The notes below the pieces were generated by a model, which was not told the origin of the DNA, made no database searches, and saw only the letters and a list, made by a program, of their open reading frames with translations. DNA of 64,000 nt from NCBI RefSeq assembly GCF_013201665.1, contig NZ_CP053840.1, positions 1,488,001 to 1,552,000 on the forward strand, in the 5' to 3' direction. The DNA is from Arcobacter venerupis. GTDB taxonomy: Bacteria > Campylobacterota > Campylobacteria > Campylobacterales > Arcobacteraceae. The translations under genes and the position numbers were made by a program. Shown one piece after another: positions 1-9,368 of the stretch (position 1 is its first letter; every line of letters begins with the position of its first letter).

Positions 1-271
1 TTTCTAAATATACAGTTTTGTTTTTATATGATTGTCCCCAGATAGCTTCAAGTTTAGAGTATGAAACTTTTGACGCATTCCATGGTTTGAAATATTTACT
101 GAAATAATCATTAGCAGCTTTATTTTGATCCATAAAATCATCTTTAGCTTGTTTTGCTAAATTATTAATATCATTATTATTTGCTTGAATAATTGGCTCT
201 TTTATTGAACAAGCAGTAAATAATATAATTGAAGCCAAAAGAAGTAGTAATTGTTTATATTTAATAATCAT
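1..271 (-). CDS. lipoprotein, N-terminal part (possible NlpC/P60 family with SH3 domains)
   Basis: The gene starts at 271 after an AGGAT ribosome site and runs off the left edge, so only about 90 residues are visible. The start gives a lipoprotein signal peptide with a Leu-Phe-Thr-Ala-Cys lipobox near residue 21, so the product should be lipid-anchored. The stretch after it (FSKYFKPWN, then a Trp-Gly about 15 residues on) resembles the N-terminal stabilising domain of NlpC/P60 cell-wall hydrolases with SH3 domains. That family call is an inference from a short fragment; the catalytic domain lies outside the window. Confidence 0.5.
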   Translation of the reverse strand, partial: MIIKYKQLLLLLASIILFTACSIKEPIIQANNNDINNLAKQAKDDFMDQNKAANDYFSKYFKPWNASKVSYSKLEAIWGQSYKNKTVYLE

Positions 272-398
272 TTTAATCCTATAAATAAATTTTTTTGTGA
301 TTGTACCATTTTATGGGTAAAGATTTTATTCTAAAGATTATAGAACCTTTTTTTTAGTAATTTATAGTTATAGTAAATAAATTATTTAGAGGAAAATT

Positions 399-797
399 AT
401 GTATAAACTCTCAATTAATAAAGATTTATTTGAAAATATTTTATTAAAAAAAATTAATATTTTAGAAAAAGAGAATAATAATTATTGGAAAAAAGAGCTT
501 CTTGAACCAAAAATAATAGATGATAAATTGACATATACAATCAAACAGATAAAAAAACTTCTTATTGCAAATGGCTTAGGAAGTGATAAACCTCAAATAA
601 TAGTTGAGTGTCTAAAAGTTGATTATTCTATTGAAAAAAATGTTTTTGAGTTTTATATAGGAAAAATACTTGAACAAAAAAATATAGATATTAATGAAAA
701 TCAAAAAGATAAAATGATTGAACAGTTATTAAAAGAGAAAGAAGAGTTAGAAAATATATTAATAGAGATAAAAAATAGCAATATTTTTAATAACTAG
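399..797 (+). CDS. hypothetical protein, 132 aa, coiled-coil C terminus
   Basis: I do not recognise this protein. It has a good ribosome site (GAGGAAAATT then ATG), no signal peptide and no membrane segment, and is rich in Lys, Glu, Asn and Ile. The last 35 residues (KDKMIEQLLKEKEELENILI) form a clear heptad-like coiled coil. It stands alone and its stop codon lies inside an inverted repeat shared with the convergent cytochrome gene. It is probably a soluble, lineage-specific protein. Confidence 0.6.
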   Translation: MYKLSINKDLFENILLKKINILEKENNNYWKKELLEPKIIDDKLTYTIKQIKKLLIANGLGSDKPQIIVECLKVDYSIEKNVFEFYIGKILEQKNIDINENQKDKMIEQLLKEKEELENILIEIKNSNIFNN

Positions 798-814
798 AGG
801 TGTCTCTAGTTATT
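789..814. terminator. bidirectional Rho-independent terminator
   Basis: A perfect 11-bp inverted repeat (AATAACTAGAG / CTCTAGTTATT) with a four-base loop lies between two convergent genes and covers the stop codon of the plus-strand gene. It can serve both genes. Confidence 0.8.
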
Positions 815-821
815 ATTTGGA

Positions 822-1100
822 TTATTTAATGATTAAATCAGCAATCTCATTCATTGTAGCTTCATCCATTCCTTTTACTTGAGCAGCCATTAAACCTTTT
901 GTAGCTCCACCGTAAGTTCCAGCTTGATAACCTTTTAATGCAGCAACAAAGTCAGCCTTTGTCATATCTTTGATAACTTTTGATTTTCCCATAGCAGCTT
1001 TTTCTCCATTTGCACCATGACAAACAACACATTTATCATAAGATCCAGCAAAAGCAACACATGCAGTTAATAACGAAGCAGCAATAACAATTTTTTTCAT
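822..1100 (-). CDS. periplasmic class I cytochrome c (c553-like)
   Basis: A small monohaem cytochrome c for periplasmic electron transfer. It has a Sec signal peptide (MKKIVIAASLLTACVAFA) followed by one CVVCH haem-binding motif and a C-terminal helix containing a Met that can be the sixth ligand. The ATG at 1100 is chosen over a TTG six bases upstream because AAAGGA sits six bases before it. The gene is monocistronic between two hairpins. The family is typical of Campylobacterota respiratory chains; the exact partner cannot be told from sequence. Confidence 0.88.
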   Translation of the reverse strand: MKKIVIAASLLTACVAFAGSYDKCVVCHGANGEKAAMGKSKVIKDMTKADFVAALKGYQAGTYGGATKGLMAAQVKGMDEATMNEIADLIIK

Positions 1101-1187
1101 AGACAATCCTTTTTATTTTGTTGTTTTAATTATAATCTAAATTAGATTAGATTCTATTGACTTGTATCAATAAATTTAAAAAAAATA

Positions 1188-1208
1188 AGAGAAAATAATC
1201 TTTTCTCT
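1188..1208 (-). terminator. terminator of the glutamate mutase operon
   Basis: An 8-bp stem (AGAGAAAA / TTTTCTCT) with a five-base loop, followed on the minus strand by a run of T residues. It lies just past the stop of the ligase gene, at the end of the four-gene glm operon. Confidence 0.75.
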
Positions 1209-1216
1209 ATTTCCCC

Positions 1217-2782
1217 TTATTTTAAGATAAGCTCTTTTTTTAGCTCTTCTTTATTAATTCTATTTTTATCTGAAGGAATTAAAGGTAAAGATTTTTTATA
1301 AATAATTTTAGCAGGTATCATATATGAAGCTAAATGATTTTTTAATTCAAATAAAATTTCACTTGAATTTAACTCATTCTTTCCAGAATAAACTAAAACT
1401 ATCTCTTCTTCAATTTCATCATTTTCTATTGAAAAAACTGCACATTTTTCTATTTCTTTAATTTCTCGCTCAACTACAGATTCTATTTCAAAAGGATTTA
1501 CTCTAAAACCTCTAGTTTTAATCATATCATCATGTCTTGATACAAAATAAAAATATCCTTCTTCATCTTTATAAACATAATCTCCAGTTTTTACGACAAT
1601 TTCATCGTTTAATTGACCTTCAAGATTAATTACATTTTTTAAAATATCAATAGATTTAAATCTTTGCTCAGTTACAAGTGGAGCATTCCAAAAACCTTTG
1701 TAAATATATCCACCTCTATGAATTAACTCTCCCACAACTCTTGGTGCACACTCATTTCCATTTGCATCAATAACATATAATTCAACATCAGGAATTGCTT
1801 TTCCAATAGATTCAGGTCTTATTTTTAATTGACTTGGATCTAAATAAGTTGATCTAAATGCTTCTGTTAATCCATGCATTGAGAAAAATTTAGCATTTGC
1901 AAAATATTTTTCAACATCAGCTATCATTTTAGCCGTTACATTTCCACCAGATGAAGTGATAATTCTTACATTTTTTAATAACTCTGCACTTGGAAGTCTC
2001 TCTTCATCAAACATCTCTGTAATATTTATAGGCATTAAAGGAAGAACCGTAACTTTGTCATTAATAATATGATTAAAAAAATCATTTGGTAAAACAAATC
2101 TGTGAAGTGCTATTGTTGCTCTTTTATAAAGTGAACAGAAAATTTGATTTAATCCATAATCAAGATTAAATACTAAAAGTCCAGAAAGAACATCACTCTC
2201 TTCTAATTTTAAATATTGAGATACAACACGTGCTGAATCAATTAAGTTTCTATGTGAAATAACAATACCATTTGGTTTTCCAGAAAGTCCAAAAGAGTAA
2301 GTAATAACTGCATTATCATGTCCATTTACATCACAAGAATATGGTTTATTATAATATTTATAAATCTCTTCAAATGATGGTAACTCTTTATGAGTAGTTT
2401 CATAAGAGATAATATGTCCATCAAATTTAATCTCTTCAATTGATTCAATTTTGATTTTATCAGTAATTATACATTTTATATCGCAATCACCAATTATATA
2501 TTCAACTTGTTCTGGTTTAAGTAATTTTGTTAATGGAACCAATACATACTGTGTTGACAAAATTGCTAAAATAGCTACAACTTGGTCTATTCCTTTATTT
2601 GAATAAACTCCAATTCTACTACCTTTTGGTAAATCTAATTCACTTAAATAATAAGCAATTTGATTTACTTTAGTAAAAAGTTCACTGTAAGTTAATTTTT
2701 CATTTCCAAAAACTAATGCATTTTTATTTGGGTTTGAGATATTTGCATCTTCTATTAATGTTCTAATACAATTTATTGACAT
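1217..2782 (-). CDS. AMP-dependent synthetase/ligase linked to glutamate mutase
   Basis: An ANL-superfamily adenylating enzyme (about 521 aa), which would activate a carboxylate as its acyl-AMP. Visible core motifs are the P-loop region YSFGLSGKPNGIVISHRN (normally YTSGSTGxPKG, so divergent), the A5-like SMHGLTEAFRSTYL, the A7-like VKTGDYVYKDEEGYFYF and RHDDMIKTRGFRVNPFEIE, and a C-terminal Lys in SDKNRINKEEL. The start at 2782 is supported by AAGGGGA seven bases upstream; a longer frame would overlap the gene before it. It is the last gene of the glmS-glmE-glmL operon, ten bases after glmL, so 3-methylaspartate or a related acid is a reasonable substrate guess. No carrier protein is nearby. 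Confidence 0.8.
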   Translation of the reverse strand: MSINCIRTLIEDANISNPNKNALVFGNEKLTYSELFTKVNQIAYYLSELDLPKGSRIGVYSNKGIDQVVAILAILSTQYVLVPLTKLLKPEQVEYIIGDCDIKCIITDKIKIESIEEIKFDGHIISYETTHKELPSFEEIYKYYNKPYSCDVNGHDNAVITYSFGLSGKPNGIVISHRNLIDSARVVSQYLKLEESDVLSGLLVFNLDYGLNQIFCSLYKRATIALHRFVLPNDFFNHIINDKVTVLPLMPINITEMFDEERLPSAELLKNVRIITSSGGNVTAKMIADVEKYFANAKFFSMHGLTEAFRSTYLDPSQLKIRPESIGKAIPDVELYVIDANGNECAPRVVGELIHRGGYIYKGFWNAPLVTEQRFKSIDILKNVINLEGQLNDEIVVKTGDYVYKDEEGYFYFVSRHDDMIKTRGFRVNPFEIESVVEREIKEIEKCAVFSIENDEIEEEIVLVYSGKNELNSSEILFELKNHLASYMIPAKIIYKKSLPLIPSDKNRINKEELKKELILK

Positions 2783-2792
2783 TGTTTTCCCC

Positions 2793-3977
2793 TTATTGTT
2801 GTGTAATACCAAGTGTCCAAATATCATAATTTGAATCCAAGATAATAGATGGATGAATATCTGAAGTTAAAATCTTTTTATAAAAAAATGAAATAATATC
2901 CTCAGCTTCTTCAAAACTTAATACTTTTGTAATTCCACCTGTTAATACAATTGATTTTAGTAGATTTAACTTTAATTTTATATATAAAGGATGAGCTTCA
3001 CTAACTTTATATAAAACTAAGAAAATTGCTAATTGCATTAAAATTCGTAAACTTTTTGGTGAATCTTCATTGAAAATATTTTCTGTTACTTTTAAATGAG
3101 CTAATAATTCATAAACAAATTCATTGTTTTTAGCTGCAAATATTAAAGACTCTTTAGATTTAAAAACTCCAAGTTTTTTGAAAACTAATCTATCATATTC
3201 ATTTTCAGTAACCATATTATCATAAGATAAATCTTTAGAGTAGTGAATATCAGTTGTTGCTCCTCCAATATCTATTAGAATAAATGGATTTACAACCGCA
3301 AATTTACTATCTATAAAAGATAGAGTTTTATTTACAATATATGGAGTTGAAAATATTTGATTTGAAGTTAAATCATATAAATGTTTTATATCTTCTTTTC
3401 CTTCAATATCAGCTTGGTAAAGGTTTGTTAAATATTGTTTTAAAGGTTCTTCAACAACATGAAGTTTATTGTTTATGATATTTTCTACAACTACTAAATT
3501 TTGGATATTACCACTTAAATACTCAGCATCTTTAGTTGTTCCTGCAAATACAATATTTGAAAATCTTAAATTTCCTAAATAGTTAAATAATTTATCATCA
3601 AAAACATTATCAACACTATTAATTCCACCAACAACAATTACCACATCAATTAAATCACTAGGAATTGAAGTGGTTTCAATATCTTGGTATAAAACTGTAT
3701 TAATAATATTAATCCCAGAGTTATAAGCAATATTTGTAGCAAATTTTAGTGAAAAAGAGTTTGTGATTCCAATAATTAAAGTTGTTAATCCACCATTTGC
3801 AGATGAACAGATAAATACTTCATCTTTTTTAAATTTAGAAATCGTATCAGAACATTTTGATAATAAATCATCATAAATATCTTTATTAAAATCCCTAAAA
3901 TGTTGTTCAACTTGGTTGTTTGCACAAACTTTGAAATATGTACTTCCAACATCTATTAATAATTTATTTTGGCTCAT
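2793..3977 (-). CDS. glmL: glutamate mutase reactivation/accessory protein MutL (GlmL)
   Basis: MutL-family ATPase that sits between the two subunit genes' operon and the ligase. Family members are thought to reactivate or assemble the B12-dependent glutamate mutase. Two actin-fold (ASKHA) phosphate motifs are visible: LLIDVGSTYFK at the N terminus and FILIDIGGATTDIHY near residue 235. Its length of 394 aa is shorter than the roughly 460 aa of clostridial relatives. Its ATG overlaps the glmE stop by four bases, so translation is probably coupled. Confidence 0.85.
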   Translation of the reverse strand: MSQNKLLIDVGSTYFKVCANNQVEQHFRDFNKDIYDDLLSKCSDTISKFKKDEVFICSSANGGLTTLIIGITNSFSLKFATNIAYNSGINIINTVLYQDIETTSIPSDLIDVVIVVGGINSVDNVFDDKLFNYLGNLRFSNIVFAGTTKDAEYLSGNIQNLVVVENIINNKLHVVEEPLKQYLTNLYQADIEGKEDIKHLYDLTSNQIFSTPYIVNKTLSFIDSKFAVVNPFILIDIGGATTDIHYSKDLSYDNMVTENEYDRLVFKKLGVFKSKESLIFAAKNNEFVYELLAHLKVTENIFNEDSPKSLRILMQLAIFLVLYKVSEAHPLYIKLKLNLLKSIVLTGGITKVLSFEEAEDIISFFYKKILTSDIHPSIILDSNYDIWTLGITQQ

Positions 3978-5338
3978 TGCATAATTCCTATATCATGGAT
4001 AATATCATTTACTATTGATGAAGCATCTTTGTTTAAGTCACATTGAGCTTTTTCATATTCAAAACATCTATCAGAAATTGGAAGATTTCCTTTTTTAATG
4101 ATTCTAATATTTTTGTTTTTATCTCTTACAGTTACTACTTCATTGTGGTTAATAATATGTGGAGAGTATGGAACATCGATAATTCCTGATTTTATAGAGT
4201 TAAATACTTTTCTCCATAAAGTGTCAGCTTTGTCATTAAATACAGCTTCCATAATAGACATTACTTCACTTGTTACTATCTCTTCTTCTTGTTCATCTGA
4301 GATATTTGGAATACCTTGTAACATTCTTAGTGTATATTGTGTATTTGCAACAGTTTTTGCATTTGATTCACGAGTAGGAATACCAAATGCTTCATCTCTT
4401 GTTTTTGTAATGATTTTATCAGCTCGCACCATTGAAGCAATAACAGTTGAAGTATTGATTAGTGATTCTGAGAAATCTTTATTTGATGGAAATGCGCCCA
4501 TCCATTGATGATAAACAAGATTTATCATAGCATCACCACATCCAATTTGTTCAGCATAATGTTTTGCCATTTTTCTTAAAACATTTGCAGTTACAATATC
4601 TTGAATCATAGAACCTGTTTGAGAAAATGAAACAGAGAAAGATTTTACGCCTTCTTCAAGTGATAAAAGCATTTCGCAAATTTGAATAACAATAGTAATA
4701 CAAGGTGGCACTAATGTTGCTGTTAATGGGCCAAATGATTCTCTATTGATTGGTTCATTTAGTTTTGAGTAGTTAGCACAAATTCTTTCTACATACTTCC
4801 AATACATAAATGCTTTATCTAATGGAAAGTTTTTAGAGTAGGGTAAAAGGTAAGTAATTGGCCCACCTTCGATTTCAAAAATACCAGAAGCCAATGCCGT
4901 TTCAATTAAAAGTCTAGCATCTGGAGTTCCATGTCTTAATGAAATTGGTTTATCAAAATGAGTCATCATTTTTCTAGATGTTCTATAACCATGATTTACA
5001 AGTGGGTAACCATTTAACATATCAACTTCATTTTCTTCTGAAAGTTTTAACATTTTTGCACTTGTTGCATAGTCATTTAATCTTGTATTTGAATCAATTG
5101 TACATGGTAGTACATCAACATTTGCATCTACGAAAAACTCATAAAGTGAAAACATTTTTTTATAAGTTGGAAATCCACCACGTGGCTGAACTAACATCTT
5201 CTTTTTGTTTTTAAAATGGTGTGAAATAAATAGATTTTTTGAAGCGCCTTTTATAAACTCTTCAATCTCTGCAAAATCAAAATTATCTGCGTATTTATTT
5301 TGAACGATTATGTTTCTTTCTTCTTGAAGTAAACTCAT
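3974..5338 (-). CDS. glmE: glutamate mutase epsilon subunit (methylaspartate mutase E)
   Basis: Catalytic TIM-barrel subunit of coenzyme-B12 glutamate mutase, which interconverts L-glutamate and (2S,3S)-3-methylaspartate. The protein is full length (454 aa) and carries the family's substrate-binding RGG stretch at residues 53-55 (QPRGGFPTY) and RHGTPDARLL further on. It overlaps both neighbours by four bases (glmS upstream, glmL downstream). No methylaspartate ammonia-lyase gene is present in this window, unlike clostridial glutamate fermentation clusters. Confidence 0.92.
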   Translation of the reverse strand: MSLLQEERNIIVQNKYADNFDFAEIEEFIKGASKNLFISHHFKNKKKMLVQPRGGFPTYKKMFSLYEFFVDANVDVLPCTIDSNTRLNDYATSAKMLKLSEENEVDMLNGYPLVNHGYRTSRKMMTHFDKPISLRHGTPDARLLIETALASGIFEIEGGPITYLLPYSKNFPLDKAFMYWKYVERICANYSKLNEPINRESFGPLTATLVPPCITIVIQICEMLLSLEEGVKSFSVSFSQTGSMIQDIVTANVLRKMAKHYAEQIGCGDAMINLVYHQWMGAFPSNKDFSESLINTSTVIASMVRADKIITKTRDEAFGIPTRESNAKTVANTQYTLRMLQGIPNISDEQEEEIVTSEVMSIMEAVFNDKADTLWRKVFNSIKSGIIDVPYSPHIINHNEVVTVRDKNKNIRIIKKGNLPISDRCFEYEKAQCDLNKDASSIVNDIIHDIGIMQ

Positions 5339-5742
5339 TTTCTCTCTCTTAAATATTTTTCTAATTCATCAAGACCAGTATTTAAGTCAACTTGGTGGAA
5401 TACTAAATCAAAACCGTAGTTTTTGAATTTTGGAACAAGTACACTTGCATCTCCCTCTCCAACAGCTAAGTTTCCACCAATCATAAATACAACATCTTTT
5501 AAATTCTTATATTTTGATTTTAAAATAGCAAGCTCTCTACACCAACCCTCTGCTTCACCATTTAGTGAAGATATAAGTAATACATCAGCATTTGTTTCAA
5601 TTACTGCATCAATAAACTCTTCAAGGTATGTATTAACACCAAGATTAAATACTTCAAAGCCTCTTGCTTGTAGTGATATATCAATAAGTCTATTTGCAAC
5701 TACATGTATATCATTCCCAACTACGCCTGTAACTACTTTCAT
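5335..5742 (-). CDS. glmS: glutamate mutase sigma subunit (methylaspartate mutase S), B12-binding
   Basis: Small cobalamin-binding subunit that pairs with GlmE (135 aa, normal for the family). The B12 signature DxHxxG-SxL-GG is recognisable: DIHVVA at residues 11-16, ISSL around 57, and IGGN near 88. The usual Gly of the first element is Ala here (checked in the codons GTA GTT GCA AAT). His-13 is present, so base-off/His-on binding should still be possible. It is the first gene of the operon, with AGG before its ATG. I see no cobalamin riboswitch in the roughly 150 bases upstream. Confidence 0.88.
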   Translation of the reverse strand: MKVVTGVVGNDIHVVANRLIDISLQARGFEVFNLGVNTYLEEFIDAVIETNADVLLISSLNGEAEGWCRELAILKSKYKNLKDVVFMIGGNLAVGEGDASVLVPKFKNYGFDLVFHQVDLNTGLDELEKYLRERK

Positions 5743-5889
5743 ATTTTCAACCTAATTACTAGTTTTTATTTGCTTTCATAAAGGGCAATATTCTATCTAA
5801 AGAAGTGTTATAAATTGTTTAGGTAAATGAGTGTGATTTTTTATTTATGTTGTATTTAAAATAGATTTTTGAATTTAGAAGAAAAAGGA

Positions 5890-5919
5890 GTAAAAGAGAA
5901 GAAGAATCTTCTCTTTTAC
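5890..5919 (-). terminator. terminator downstream of icd
   Basis: A perfect 13-bp stem (GTAAAAGAGAAGA / TCTTCTCTTTTAC) with an AGAA loop, just past the icd stop, with a pyrimidine-rich tail on the minus strand. Confidence 0.8.
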
Positions 5920-5931
5920 AGTTTGTAATTA

Positions 5932-8239
<2,308 letters not shown>

Positions 8240-8246
8240 AAGTTTA

Positions 8247-9368
8247 CTAATTTACATTGTTAAATAAATCTTTGATTGATGTTGGTTTTTGTTTTGTTAC
8301 ATCTGTTTTCATAATTGTTTCGGCTTCAGCGTCAATTAAAGTTTCATCAGTTTTAACTTTTGTGTAAGTTTTAGCAACGCCAACATTTGCGCTAATATTT
8401 ACTTGATGCTCTTCAAATGTGCTTGCAAATTTATGAAGACCAGTTCTATTGTCTCTTACAAAATAAATATAATCGCTTTTTACAGGGAAAATTGCTGCTT
8501 TAATTGCATCTAAACTTACAGCACAAATAGGATCACTAGGAAGTCCTACTACTTTATAAGTGTTATATGTAGTATTGTCATCTCTAATTCTATCAGCTGT
8601 AATTACAGTATTTGAATATATACCATAATTTAAAGTTCCATCCATTTGAAGTTTCATACCCTTTTTTAGTCTATTATGAACTACACTTGCAACAATTGGC
8701 ATCTCATTTGTTGTTGCTGCTTCTTTTTGTATAACAGAGGCTAAACTTAAATAATGAAACCACTTTCTTTTGTCATAATAACCAAATATCTTTTTTGAGA
8801 ACTCTTCATATTTTTTATTTGTTTGTGAAAAAAGATAAAAAATCATATAGTCTTCTTTCATTCCAAGTGGTAATGAATAAGTATCTGCTAAAATATTTCC
8901 ATCTAATTTATATGAATATTGATTATATAGTTGAGTTAACTTCTCTTCTGAAAGATTAAACTCAGTAGCTAATTTTTTCAAAAAGACATATGAAGTTTCT
9001 CCAGGAATCAAAGTTATATTTTTAAGAGCAGCTTTTGATGTTATTAATTTATAAATAAAATCCATTCTTGTTAATCTATTTTGATTTATGTCAATCCAAC
9101 CACTTTGTACATAACCAAATGTTTTAATAACAAATTCATCAACAACATTCATATCAAAACCATTTTTATTTAAGTATGATATAATATAACTAGTACTGCC
9201 CTTTGGAATATATAATACTTTTGTAGAATTTATTGGCATAGTTACATAAAACAATACAACAATCACACAAACAAGGACAAAATTTATAATGTTAAAAACG
9301 ATTAAATTCGCTTTCCTCTTCTTTCTTTTATTAATAATATCATTATTTTCGTTTCTGTATTCTGGCAT
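8247..9368 (-). CDS. mltG: endolytic murein transglycosylase MltG
   Basis: Inner-membrane lytic transglycosylase that cuts nascent glycan strands and helps end peptidoglycan polymerisation. It has a basic cytoplasmic N terminus (KRKKRK), one membrane helix at residues 21-43, a LysM-like region, and the YceG catalytic block SVIQKEAATTNEMP, in which Glu-216 is the expected catalytic residue; LQMDGTLNYG and GLPSDPICAVS follow. The 373-aa size fits. The start at 9368 overlaps the divergent gene at 9289 by 80 bases; there is no strong ribosome site, but a later start would remove the basic N-terminal anchor. Confidence 0.9.
   Translation of the reverse strand: MPEYRNENNDIINKRKKRKANLIVFNIINFVLVCVIVVLFYVTMPINSTKVLYIPKGSTSYIISYLNKNGFDMNVVDEFVIKTFGYVQSGWIDINQNRLTRMDFIYKLITSKAALKNITLIPGETSYVFLKKLATEFNLSEEKLTQLYNQYSYKLDGNILADTYSLPLGMKEDYMIFYLFSQTNKKYEEFSKKIFGYYDKRKWFHYLSLASVIQKEAATTNEMPIVASVVHNRLKKGMKLQMDGTLNYGIYSNTVITADRIRDDNTTYNTYKVVGLPSDPICAVSLDAIKAAIFPVKSDYIYFVRDNRTGLHKFASTFEEHQVNISANVGVAKTYTKVKTDETLIDAEAETIMKTDVTKQKPTSIKDLFNNVN

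Noticed and set aside
4955..4975. Extra copy of the cargo operator (ATGAGTCAT) inside glmE, and another near 47380
   Set aside because: Single 9-base matches inside coding sequence without the tandem repeat or a -10; expected by chance in this AT-rich DNA.
5743..5889. Cobalamin riboswitch before glmS
   Set aside because: The conserved B12-box GCCACTG is not present in either strand of this region.
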